From NCBI GenBank assembly GCA_964396165.1, contig CAYNEF010000018.1, positions 1 to 64,000 on the forward strand: a stretch of 64,000 bases of DNA, in the 5' to 3' direction. Shown here piece after piece: positions 23,281-31,020 of this stretch. The position numbers and the translations under genes are program-made. The notes beneath the pieces were generated by a model. That model worked only from the letters and a program-made list of their open reading frames with translations, made no database searches and was not told the DNA's origin. The first letter of the stretch is position 1. Every line of letters starts with the position of its first letter. The stretch comes from CALCZU01 sp964396165. Its GTDB lineage: Bacteria > Bdellovibrionota > FAC87 > UBA2466.

Positions 23281-24666
23281 TTAACTTGTCCCCACCGTTT
23301 GCTTGCCAAAGAAATCTGGCAATTCATGCTCGGTTTTAACCCAAGCAATTGTCGTTCGAGTAATTGTGCTAAGGGAATATTGATACAGAGCACGCACAGT
23401 TGCCAAGCAGTTTATTAAATTAGCAACTGGCCATCTGAGTAGAAGTGTAAGTACAGCCCAAGGTCCATAAACACGTGTCACACAGTAGGCTCTTTGCGAA
23501 AGTCTGTTCAACATCAAAAGTACATTGACGTATAAAATAGAATCAAACACGCCGCCATGATACGGGAATTCAATACCACGCATACTGAGCCAGAGGGCAA
23601 GCAACACAATGGGATAACCGATAAAAGTGGCAATATTGGTAAGTAGTCCTTTTCGATCGCGAAACAGAAAGTATTGATTGGAAAATCTGCCTATCCAGCC
23701 TAAATTTTTATTTCCCTGAAGCGCGATACCCGTCGTCCATCTGGTTTTTTGTCTGACAGAACGCATGAATTTTTTGGGAAAGTATTCACGTGTGGCAATG
23801 TATTCTCTCTTGCCTGCTTTATCGTAATAAAAGCATGCGAACTTGGATAAAAAACCCATCGCATGGGCTCTCACACCAAGCTCGTAATCTTCCGTGACAG
23901 TAGTTTCGTTTAAAAGTTGCCCGCGGTTTAGTTCACGCATTTTTAAAACTAATTCGCGGCTGAGTCCCGTTCCCACCCCTGCAGAAGGGACTGCTGCGTT
24001 TAAATGTGAACGCACTAAAATATCTTTTGTGTGGTGTTCAGAAAATTCATCGATGTAGGTTCCCCCGACAAGCTGAAACGGACTTACATTGAGTGAAAAT
24101 ACCGGCACCTGGATAAAATCGTACTTACCTAAGTATAAATTTACGAGTGGCAATGTTTTTGGGTGAATGACATCTTCCGCATCTTGCATGAGTACAGCAT
24201 CAAATCGAACGCCTCTTTCGTTTTCAAACTGCAAAATACTGTCGACTACATAATTGAGAATCTGTCCTTTAGATGTGGGACCAGGACGCGAGTTAATTAC
24301 TCTATGGACGCGGCTATCTTGCTGCGCGGCTTTTTCAACAGCTTGGCAAGTTTCTAAATCATTCGGATACACACCAACAAAAAAATCATAATTCGCATAT
24401 TCGATACGGCTTAAGTTACCTAAGAGCATGCGATCAATGATTTGGCCTTCTTTCCACGCAGGTACAATAATTGCGATACGTTTTTCAGGCGTAGTCGTCA
24501 TTTTTTTTAGAAGCTTTGCGTTCAGTTTTCTCGGCCCCTGATTATCAAAGACGGCAACCAAATCGATAAACAAGTCATCCAATCCACAAAGAAGATAAAA
24601 AACCCCAAGCCAGATAAGTACAGGGTAAACCCAGGTAAAATAAACGAGATATTGATCCAAAGGCAT
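23281..24666 (-). CDS. NfrB-like processive GT2 polysaccharide synthase
   Basis: A 461-residue membrane glycosyltransferase. Its GT2 domain has DAED (162-165), VTED (257-260) and the processive signature QKTRW (306-310), with membrane helices at the N- and C-termini. Several stretches match the NfrB N-terminal domain of E. coli: FVGVYPND, RPGPTSKG, TYIDEFSEHH, VPSAGVGTG and TEDYELG. E. coli NfrB is much longer because of a C-terminal MshEN c-di-GMP domain, which is absent here. The ATG overlaps the barrel gene stop by 1 bp. It should polymerise and export a sugar across the inner membrane; WecB nearby suggests UDP-ManNAc. Confidence 0.85.
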   Translation of the reverse strand: MPLDQYLVYFTWVYPVLIWLGVFYLLCGLDDLFIDLVAVFDNQGPRKLNAKLLKKMTTTPEKRIAIIVPAWKEGQIIDRMLLGNLSRIEYANYDFFVGVYPNDLETCQAVEKAAQQDSRVHRVINSRPGPTSKGQILNYVVDSILQFENERGVRFDAVLMQDAEDVIHPKTLPLVNLYLGKYDFIQVPVFSLNVSPFQLVGGTYIDEFSEHHTKDILVRSHLNAAVPSAGVGTGLSRELVLKMRELNRGQLLNETTVTEDYELGVRAHAMGFLSKFACFYYDKAGKREYIATREYFPKKFMRSVRQKTRWTTGIALQGNKNLGWIGRFSNQYFLFRDRKGLLTNIATFIGYPIVLLALWLSMRGIEFPYHGGVFDSILYVNVLLMLNRLSQRAYCVTRVYGPWAVLTLLLRWPVANLINCLATVRALYQYSLSTITRTTIAWVKTEHELPDFFGKQTVGTS

Positions 24667-25424
24667 TAGAAACTTCCCCCCGCGACGAATAACACCCTGA
24701 AACCTGAGGTCTCATTCAAGTAAGGGTTTCTCTCAAATTTTGCATAATCAAAATAGTCGTTCACTAAATACGAGCCGGTCAGCCCGAATGAATAGTTGGC
24801 CGTTGCATATTGCAATCGCATATTCAGTTTTGCGTCTGCGCGGTTATTATAAAAATGTCCGATTCTGTCCACTGTGACAAATGGTTCAACAAAAACATCT
24901 AGCATTAAATCTTTGATAACGGGTTTTCTTAAACCTGCACGAATATATGCCGATTCAATTACGTTGCTTTCATCGGCAGAGGTGAAAAGAGTTTCTGTAT
25001 AGAGCTCATAAAACCCTAAAATACTGCGGGATGCATCCAGCCCCACATCGCCATACTTCCCGATAGTTAAAAGTATTCTCGCATCGAGTTTCTTCTGGTT
25101 CAAAGCCTCACGGTAATAAGAACGGCCTCTGAGCTCTGTAAAAAGTTGTGCGCCGAAAAGATCGACCTTAAAACCAGGCCCACCATATGCGTAGGAGCTT
25201 GTCGCCACATCTGAAACCACTTGAGAAGAAGTCTGCATGTCGCTTCCGACAGTCAAATAGGGGGAGAGATTTTCTGTAACTTTGTATTCGCCTCTTACGC
25301 GCAAAAGACTGGAGAGTATATTTTCTCGATCTAAAAAAGCATCTTCTGTGTACCAATTGGAAGTGAATGCTCCGAAAGAGAGCTGTGTAAAAAGCAGAAT
25401 AAAAATAGCAGTTGATCGCATCAT
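24666..25424 (-). CDS. outer-membrane beta-barrel, NfrA C-terminal-like
   Basis: A 252-residue protein with a signal peptide (cleaved near SFG) and a full-length pattern of about 10-14 amphipathic strands ending FRVLFVAGGSF. The pattern LSPYLTVGSD...GGPGFKVDLFGAQLFTELRGR resembles the C-terminal barrel of the phage N4 receptor NfrA, but the TPR domain of NfrA is absent. It is first in the operon with the NfrB-like synthase (stop/start overlap TAATG) and a DUF2334 protein. It is thus the likely outer-membrane exit for a glycan. The NfrA relation is by pattern, and homology searching would be decisive. Confidence 0.68.
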   Translation of the reverse strand: MMRSTAIFILLFTQLSFGAFTSNWYTEDAFLDRENILSSLLRVRGEYKVTENLSPYLTVGSDMQTSSQVVSDVATSSYAYGGPGFKVDLFGAQLFTELRGRSYYREALNQKKLDARILLTIGKYGDVGLDASRSILGFYELYTETLFTSADESNVIESAYIRAGLRKPVIKDLMLDVFVEPFVTVDRIGHFYNNRADAKLNMRLQYATANYSFGLTGSYLVNDYFDYAKFERNPYLNETSGFRVLFVAGGSF

Positions 25425-25594
25425 ACCCCCGTTTATCTACAGCAAGCCTTGTGCCATAGAAAATTATGTCGCTTTCAGCACGAAGTTATCTCGTAAGGGA
25501 TCACTTTGGCACCTTATAAAGAAATCTTTCTCTAAATATTTTTCAATTCAGATTTGCATTAAGTTTTTAACGCACATTGTCGAAATAGGGTTAT

Positions 25595-26824
25595 ATGCGT
25601 ACTAAACCTCAGATAATAAAGCTATTTCGCAATATCGCCTTTTTTTTACTCCTTTTTGGCTGTGTTTCCAAGCAGGCTATTTCGTCGTCTGAATCTTTGA
25701 ACTGCAATGAGGCAAAAACTAAGTGGGATCTCTGGCGTGTAAAAACGTGTTTACGAGGGGCAAATATCTGGCAGAAAAAAATTGATCCTAAGGTGGATGG
25801 AAACGGCTTCGGCACAGATCCCATTGGCCCGCCGTATTTGCAGACTGATTTTCAGCAACTTTCTTCACTTGGCGCAAACTACGTAAACATTTCGCATCCC
25901 GGACTCTTCACCGAAAAAGCGCCTTATCAGATTGACTCCCAAGCGGTTCAAAACCTTGATTCGCTTCTTTCAAAAATTGAAAATGCCAATATGTTTGCAG
26001 TCATCAGTTTCAGAACAGGCCCGGGAAGAAATGAAGACACTTTTTCAGGCGTGAACTCAAAAGCCAATAATGACATTTGGAAAAATGCCGAGGCACAAAA
26101 AGCTTGGGCAAATATGTGGAAATTCGCCGCTGAGAGATATAAAAATAGTGCGGTGGTGGTTGGATATGACCTTATGGTGGAGCCCAATAGTAATTCCGTG
26201 TTGCTCAGTACCGATGACGCCAAAGAATTTTACGCCAAATACAAAGACAGCCTGTACGATTTTGCGCCACTTGCAAAAGCGACTACCAATGCAATCAGAG
26301 AAGTGGATAGTGAAACTCCTATCTTACTAGCTGTAATGGATTGGAGCAGCGTCAATTGGTTGGAAGACACCCCTATTTCAGAAGATCAAAAAACCGTTTA
26401 TGCGGTCCACAGTTATTCGCCTTATGAATACACGCACCAATATTCTCCTTACAGAATCAGCTATCCGGGTTATTTAAAATGGGGGGAAAGACTCGACGCA
26501 AGCTGGCTCGAAAACGCATTGCGCCCGATTTACGATTTCAAACAAAAAAATAAACTTCCTGTCGCTGTAAATGAATTTGGAGTCATGCGATGGGAAAAAG
26601 GTGCTGCCAGTTACTTGGACGATCACATGAGCATTCTTGAAAACCTAGGTGTAAATTATTCTTACTGGCTTTGGGAATCAAGCTGGCAAGGTATCACATA
26701 TGATCAATTTGATATCCGAAAAGGGACGAAACCAAAGAACCACACAAACCAGACTGACAATGCCCTATTTCAAACGATGAAAAAGTACTGGATTAAGAAC
26801 CAAGCAAGGCCGAGAAAACCCTGA
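25595..26824 (+). CDS. GH5-type (cellulase family) lipoprotein glycosidase
   Basis: A 409-residue lipoprotein (lipobox LLLFGC, Cys23) with a glycoside hydrolase family 5 TIM barrel. The acid/base is Glu196 in YDLMVEPNSN (in place of the common NEP) and the nucleophile is Glu327 in VAVNEFG; the strand-1 to strand-3 pattern GANYVNISHPG and VHSYSPYEYTH also fit. It is divergent from the synthase operon and convergent with wecB, so it may trim or release the polysaccharide rather than digest plant cellulose. Substrate unknown. Its 3' end overlaps the 3' end of wecB by 32 bp. Confidence 0.82.
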   Translation: MRTKPQIIKLFRNIAFFLLLFGCVSKQAISSSESLNCNEAKTKWDLWRVKTCLRGANIWQKKIDPKVDGNGFGTDPIGPPYLQTDFQQLSSLGANYVNISHPGLFTEKAPYQIDSQAVQNLDSLLSKIENANMFAVISFRTGPGRNEDTFSGVNSKANNDIWKNAEAQKAWANMWKFAAERYKNSAVVVGYDLMVEPNSNSVLLSTDDAKEFYAKYKDSLYDFAPLAKATTNAIREVDSETPILLAVMDWSSVNWLEDTPISEDQKTVYAVHSYSPYEYTHQYSPYRISYPGYLKWGERLDASWLENALRPIYDFKQKNKLPVAVNEFGVMRWEKGAASYLDDHMSILENLGVNYSYWLWESSWQGITYDQFDIRKGTKPKNHTNQTDNALFQTMKKYWIKNQARPRKP

Positions 26825-28022
26825 TAAAAGAAGCTCCCCCTGCCAATTTTGTCAGGCGTCTTAAGTTTGTAAGCTGTGCAGAAACATAATTTTTGCGAGG
26901 AACAATGCGTGGCACTTCTCCTAGCTCATGTTCTAACACTCTGATGATAGAAGAGGCAGCGTCTCCGTTTCCAAACGGATTAGTTGCGCGTGCCATCGAG
27001 CGATACAGTTTGGATTTACTCGAGGAAAGTTCCGTAAGCCGTTCCACAATCAGCTTCGGATCCGATCCCACAAGTATCGCAGTTCCGCTTTTAACAGCCT
27101 CGGGGCGCTCGGTGCTTTCGCGAAGTACAAGCACAGGCTTACCCAGTGTTGGCGCTTCTTCCTGCAATCCACCTGAATCCGTTAACACGAGATGGGCTTC
27201 TTTCATCAAAGACACAAGTTCGAGATAACTCAAAGGCTCGACTAAAGAAACGTTGGCCAAATTACTCAATTGCTTTGCAGCAGGGATAACAACATTCGGA
27301 TTTTTGTGTACTGGGTAAACGATATGAAAATCCGGATTTTTTTCAGCAAATTCCCTGACCGCTGAGAATATTTTTTCAAGCGGACGACCGAAATTTTCGC
27401 GTCTATGCGCTGTCATCAAAATCAACTTACGATTTCCTACCATTTGCACAAAGCGCTCAGGCAATTCCGTACGTTCTGCCACCCATTTCAGCGCATCGAT
27501 ACTGGTATTCCCTGTCAAAAATATTTTTTGGAAAGGTACATTTTCATTTTCAAGGTTTGTGACCGAATCTTCCGTTGGGGCAAAGTGCCAGTCAGCGATG
27601 GGTGAAATTAAATTACGATTAATTTCTTCAGGGAATGGCGCGTACTTCTCAAACGTTCTTAAGCCTGCTTCCACATGCCCGACAGGAATTTTTTCATAAT
27701 ACGCGGCCAATGCGGCGGCAAAAGCAGTAGTCGTATCTCCCTGCACTAAAACTGCATCAGGCTTCACTTCGCGCAAAACTTCTTTCATGCGTGTCAGGCA
27801 ATTAGCTGTAATGGAATATAAATCTTGATTGGGTTGCATCAGTTGTAAATCGTAGTCGGGCTTTATCGAAAAAATATCCATCACTTGATCGAGCATCTCT
27901 CTATGCTGTCCAGTCGAGCACGTAATTGCTTTTAAATAGGGAGAAGATTGCATTGCTTGTACTAGCGGCGCCATTTTAATGGCTTCAGGACGAGTGCCAA
28001 ATACGATGAGAACAGTTTTCAT
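26793..28022 (-). CDS. wecB: non-hydrolysing UDP-GlcNAc 2-epimerase
   Basis: A 409-residue enzyme converting UDP-GlcNAc to UDP-ManNAc. It has the family motifs FGTRPEAIKMAPLV, VQGDTTTAF, GHVEAGLRT, MTAHRRENFG, and TDSGGLQEEAP with the nearby VLRESTERPEA. The C-terminus is about 30 residues longer than typical, basic and partly hydrophobic. It lies next to an NfrB-like synthase operon; in E. coli the Nfr glycan pathway needs WecB, so the two are likely to work together. The 3' end overlaps the GH5 gene by 32 bp. Confidence 0.93.
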   Translation of the reverse strand: MKTVLIVFGTRPEAIKMAPLVQAMQSSPYLKAITCSTGQHREMLDQVMDIFSIKPDYDLQLMQPNQDLYSITANCLTRMKEVLREVKPDAVLVQGDTTTAFAAALAAYYEKIPVGHVEAGLRTFEKYAPFPEEINRNLISPIADWHFAPTEDSVTNLENENVPFQKIFLTGNTSIDALKWVAERTELPERFVQMVGNRKLILMTAHRRENFGRPLEKIFSAVREFAEKNPDFHIVYPVHKNPNVVIPAAKQLSNLANVSLVEPLSYLELVSLMKEAHLVLTDSGGLQEEAPTLGKPVLVLRESTERPEAVKSGTAILVGSDPKLIVERLTELSSSKSKLYRSMARATNPFGNGDAASSIIRVLEHELGEVPRIVPRKNYVSAQLTNLRRLTKLAGGASFIRVFSALLGS

Positions 28023-28166
28023 GTCTTACTCTTATATCTAATTTGTTTTAGGAAGATTGTCAGGTTTTAAACAAGCCGACACTTTTCCTATTCCTTCAAA
28101 TCTTAAACAGAGCAATTGCAATGCCAAATAATTCTAGTCAGGATTTCGTATTAAACAAACCAAAAG

Positions 28167-28181
28167 TGTAAAAATTTTACA
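28167..28181. promoter_or_regulatory. 15-bp palindrome between wecB and the rhodanese gene
   Basis: TGTAAAA, one central A, then TTTTACA: perfect 7-bp arms about 65 bp before the rhodanese start and 145 bp before wecB. It could be a dimeric regulator site for the divergent pair; it is also AT-rich enough to occur by chance. Confidence 0.3.
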
Positions 28182-28245
28182 TATAACGGGTGTTCTCAGG
28201 GACTAATTGTTTCCAAATGGAAAAAGGCGCGTTAATCTTTTTCGC

Positions 28246-28614
28246 ATGAAACATTCTGAAGGCTTTTTAAAAATCGTGAACGAATCAAAAAAAAATATTA
28301 AAGAAACATCCGTAGAGGGTGTGATTCAAAAATTGAAATCAGGCGAGAAATTCCATTTTGTCGATGTGCGTGAAGACGACGAGTGGAAAGCAGGCCGCGC
28401 AAAAGGCGCAATCCACTTAGGAAAAGGCGTAATAGAGCGCGATGTCGAATCTGTTCTTCCGAATAAAACGGAACAAATCATTTTGTATTGTGGGGGCGGC
28501 TTTCGTTCGGCCCTTGCAGCAGACGCGCTGCAGAAGATGGGTTACACAAATGTACTTTCTATGGATGGTGGAATGCGTGCTTGGCGTGAAAAGGGACTTC
28601 CGGAAGAAAAATAG
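28246..28614 (+). CDS. rhodanese-domain protein
   Basis: A 122-residue single rhodanese domain with VDVREDDEW, the active-site loop CGGGFRS (Cys of YCGGG) and MDGGMRAWR. It transfers sulfane sulfur to a thiol acceptor or acts in related sulfur trafficking. The ATG at 28246 is used because it starts a normal N-terminus; the frame is open to a TTG at 28207 with CAGGGA upstream, so the start is uncertain. Its stop codon directly abuts the stop of the convergent PMT-type gene, leaving no gap. Confidence 0.85.
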   Translation: MKHSEGFLKIVNESKKNIKETSVEGVIQKLKSGEKFHFVDVREDDEWKAGRAKGAIHLGKGVIERDVESVLPNKTEQIILYCGGGFRSALAADALQKMGYTNVLSMDGGMRAWREKGLPEEK

Positions 28615-30072
28615 TTACTTTATAAGCTTTTCGTCCATTTTGGCGTGCTGACAAGTATTTTGCAAAGACTCGCTACTTACGAAGAGAGAAAATTTAGGAC
28701 TTCCCGCGCAAAAGAAATATTTCTTTTTTTCCAATTCTTGCTCGAGATATTTTGTCTCAGGCTTTGCCCTAACAAGTACTGCTCTTCCCTTTACCTCAGA
28801 AGGATTTGAAAGAAGAAAAGTTTCTACATCCCAGTACCATAGAGAAACTTCGCGCACATCCCACTCCGTAGGTTCTATCCCCAATCCCTCAAGTGACTTC
28901 ACGCCATTTGTTTTCAGCGCGTCCACAGTGCCTTTTAACTGGTAGTAATCGATGTCTGCTTTTCTTCGCATGGGAAGTGGAATCACTTGCCATACTAGTA
29001 AATACACCACTGCAATCCCCAGTCCCCAGTTCATCCATTTTTTTTCCGAGAACTTTAATGCCAATGGATAAAGTGCGATGGCCGCCAGCAGATTTGAAAT
29101 GGGATAAACTGTGTAGAAGTAATGCAAATGCGTAAGCCCAATAGAACCATTGGCGAGTAAAAACAAAAAAGTTCCGACTCCCCCTACAAACAGCGCCTCT
29201 CGACAAGAACTTCTGACTTCTTCTTTAAAAGTGAACAATCCTGCACCAGCAACCGCCAGTAAAATATGCAGTGAATGCGTCTGCCAAAATTTCTTCAAAA
29301 AAGCGATGAGGAACTGGATTTCAAAAACGCGTTCTGCAGCTCCATTCTGCACATGGTGTCTGTTCCAGTACAATTTCCAGAAAGAGTAACTTCCGTAGCT
29401 AGATTGAGCATAACAGAATAAAAAAACTATCAAGGCCGTTAGCCCCAGTGTTACCCAGAGTCCTCTAATTTTCCAAAAATCTTTCTTGTAATGATAAAGC
29501 GTGCTTGTTCCCATCAGAGCAATCATGGGAAGCGACGCCAGTCCTTTTGTGAGAAAGGCACATCCTAAAAAAACGCCAGAAAGAACTTCATCTTTTAAAT
29601 CTGGAAGAAGCAAACTTCTCCAAAAATAGTAAAAAGAACCTATCAAGAAAAATGTCAGCGGGACTTCGAAATAGAATGTAGGCATTCTACCGATAAAATA
29701 GATACTTAAAAGACTGACAAAACAAAAAACATTTGCAAAGCGTGCATCGACCAGTCTTTCACCCAAGCGATACAAATAGTAAAATGTCCCAGCGCCAAAA
29801 AAAACGCCTACTAAACGGCTCGTGATCTCGGACGCACCAAAAAGTTTAAACACGAGTGCTTGAAACCAGATTCCTAAAAAAGGATGCTCATAAAACTGCG
29901 GGAAAAATTTTTCACCCGCATAGAGAGACCAGATATTTCCTGAGCGTACGATGTTTCTGGCTACACTAGCAAACAGTGCAGGATCCAGCGATACGCCTAT
30001 TTCGGTTAATCGGGTAATAACGACAAGAAGGACAATGCCCACCCACACCCATGGGGCTTTTCTCTCACTCAT
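28615..30072 (-). CDS. PMT_2/ArnT-like membrane glycosyltransferase
   Basis: A 485-residue protein with about ten to twelve membrane helices. Features of the GT-C fold PMT/ArnT superfamily include the N-terminal acidic loop (SLDPALFASVARN), HPFLGIWFQALVFKLFG, and the repeated hydrophobic helices. Such enzymes move a sugar from a polyprenyl-phosphate donor to lipid A, a protein or another glycan on the periplasmic side. The C-terminal 120 residues are a soluble domain. It overlaps the reductoisomerase-like gene by 4 bp (ATGA), so translationally coupled despite no obvious functional link. Confidence 0.78.
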   Translation of the reverse strand: MSERKAPWVWVGIVLLVVITRLTEIGVSLDPALFASVARNIVRSGNIWSLYAGEKFFPQFYEHPFLGIWFQALVFKLFGASEITSRLVGVFFGAGTFYYLYRLGERLVDARFANVFCFVSLLSIYFIGRMPTFYFEVPLTFFLIGSFYYFWRSLLLPDLKDEVLSGVFLGCAFLTKGLASLPMIALMGTSTLYHYKKDFWKIRGLWVTLGLTALIVFLFCYAQSSYGSYSFWKLYWNRHHVQNGAAERVFEIQFLIAFLKKFWQTHSLHILLAVAGAGLFTFKEEVRSSCREALFVGGVGTFLFLLANGSIGLTHLHYFYTVYPISNLLAAIALYPLALKFSEKKWMNWGLGIAVVYLLVWQVIPLPMRRKADIDYYQLKGTVDALKTNGVKSLEGLGIEPTEWDVREVSLWYWDVETFLLSNPSEVKGRAVLVRAKPETKYLEQELEKKKYFFCAGSPKFSLFVSSESLQNTCQHAKMDEKLIK

Positions 30073-30998
30073 TTCATATCCTTTAAGATATTTTGGTACG
30101 TCTTTTCGACTAGAGACTCTTTAAGACGTTTCTTTTCGGCTACCAAGCGTGGTGAACCGCTATCAAATTCTTTTTTAAATTCCTCTGCAAATTTACCTGA
30201 TTTCACTTCATCAAACATGGTTTGCATTTTCTGTTTCGCTTCTTCGTTAATCAAGCTTTGGCCACGTGTTAGCCCACCGAAAAAAGCGGTTGGGCTGATA
30301 TTTTCTGCAAAGCCGTTTGGTCCAAATTTCATCCACAATTCTGTAATCATGCGTGCTTCATAGCAACACTCAAAAAATGCCATTTCGGGCTTCATTCCAT
30401 TTTTTACAAGCGTATTAAAGGCAGATTCCATCAGTTGCATGATCCCCCCGCAAAGAACTGTTTGCTCACCAAAAAGATCGCAATAGGTTTCTTCTTCAAA
30501 CGTTGTCTCAAGCAGGTAGTTGCCGGCACAACCGATTGCCTTTGCATAACCCAGTGCCAATTCTTTTGCGTTGCCAGTAAAGGCATAGACTGCAGGCAAG
30601 CCACCGCCTTTTACAAAGTTATCTCTTAAGATAGCCCCTGCTCCTTTAGGCCCGACTAAAAAATAAGAACAGTTATCCAGTCGCTCAATCAATTTGTACG
30701 TGTAGGCAAAACCGTGGGCAAAACCAATGTACTTCGGCGTTTTCTTTAAAACAGGCAAAAGTTCCCGGTGGACTTCGGGACTAACCAGATCAGGGAGTAA
30801 AAAAACAACGGCATCGCAGCTCGACGCCACTTCTAAAAAAGAAGCAGGCTTAAACCCGTCTTTCACAGCTAAGTCCCAACCTTTGCCAGGACGCGCCCCT
30901 ACCCTGACCGTCATCCCACTATCTCTTAAATTCAATGCATGAGCGCGGCCCTGGTTGCCATAACCCAGTATGCCAAAGGAGAGCTTTTTAAGATCCAT
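30069..30998 (-). CDS. ketol-acid reductoisomerase-like protein
   Basis: A 310-residue protein of the class I ketol-acid reductoisomerase (IlvC) type. It has an N-terminal Rossmann motif (GYGNQGRAHALNLRDSG), PKGAG, then the knotted helical domain with LFGEQTVLCGG and FECCYE (metal-ligand glutamates). The usual C-terminal serine region reads ISPTAFFGG, somewhat diverged. Starts upstream at ATG 31022 or TTG 31034 exist; 30998 gives the typical N-terminus but lies 22 bp from the uvrB ATG with no nearby ribosome binding site. No other branched-chain biosynthesis gene is adjacent, so its substrate may differ. Confidence 0.75.
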   Translation of the reverse strand: MDLKKLSFGILGYGNQGRAHALNLRDSGMTVRVGARPGKGWDLAVKDGFKPASFLEVASSCDAVVFLLPDLVSPEVHRELLPVLKKTPKYIGFAHGFAYTYKLIERLDNCSYFLVGPKGAGAILRDNFVKGGGLPAVYAFTGNAKELALGYAKAIGCAGNYLLETTFEEETYCDLFGEQTVLCGGIMQLMESAFNTLVKNGMKPEMAFFECCYEARMITELWMKFGPNGFAENISPTAFFGGLTRGQSLINEEAKQKMQTMFDEVKSGKFAEEFKKEFDSGSPRLVAEKKRLKESLVEKTYQNILKDMK

Positions 30999-31011
30999 AT
31001 ACAGTTGTATA
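30998..31011. promoter_or_regulatory. 14-bp palindrome between divergent ilvC-like and uvrB starts
   Basis: TATACA and TGTATA, separated by GT, occupy most of the 22 bp between the two proposed start codons. This is the only space not coding in either direction, so the two promoters must overlap the genes. The symmetry suggests a regulator site; it is not the E. coli LexA box (CTGT-N8-ACAG). Confidence 0.35.
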
Positions 31012-31020
31012 CTTCCCCTC

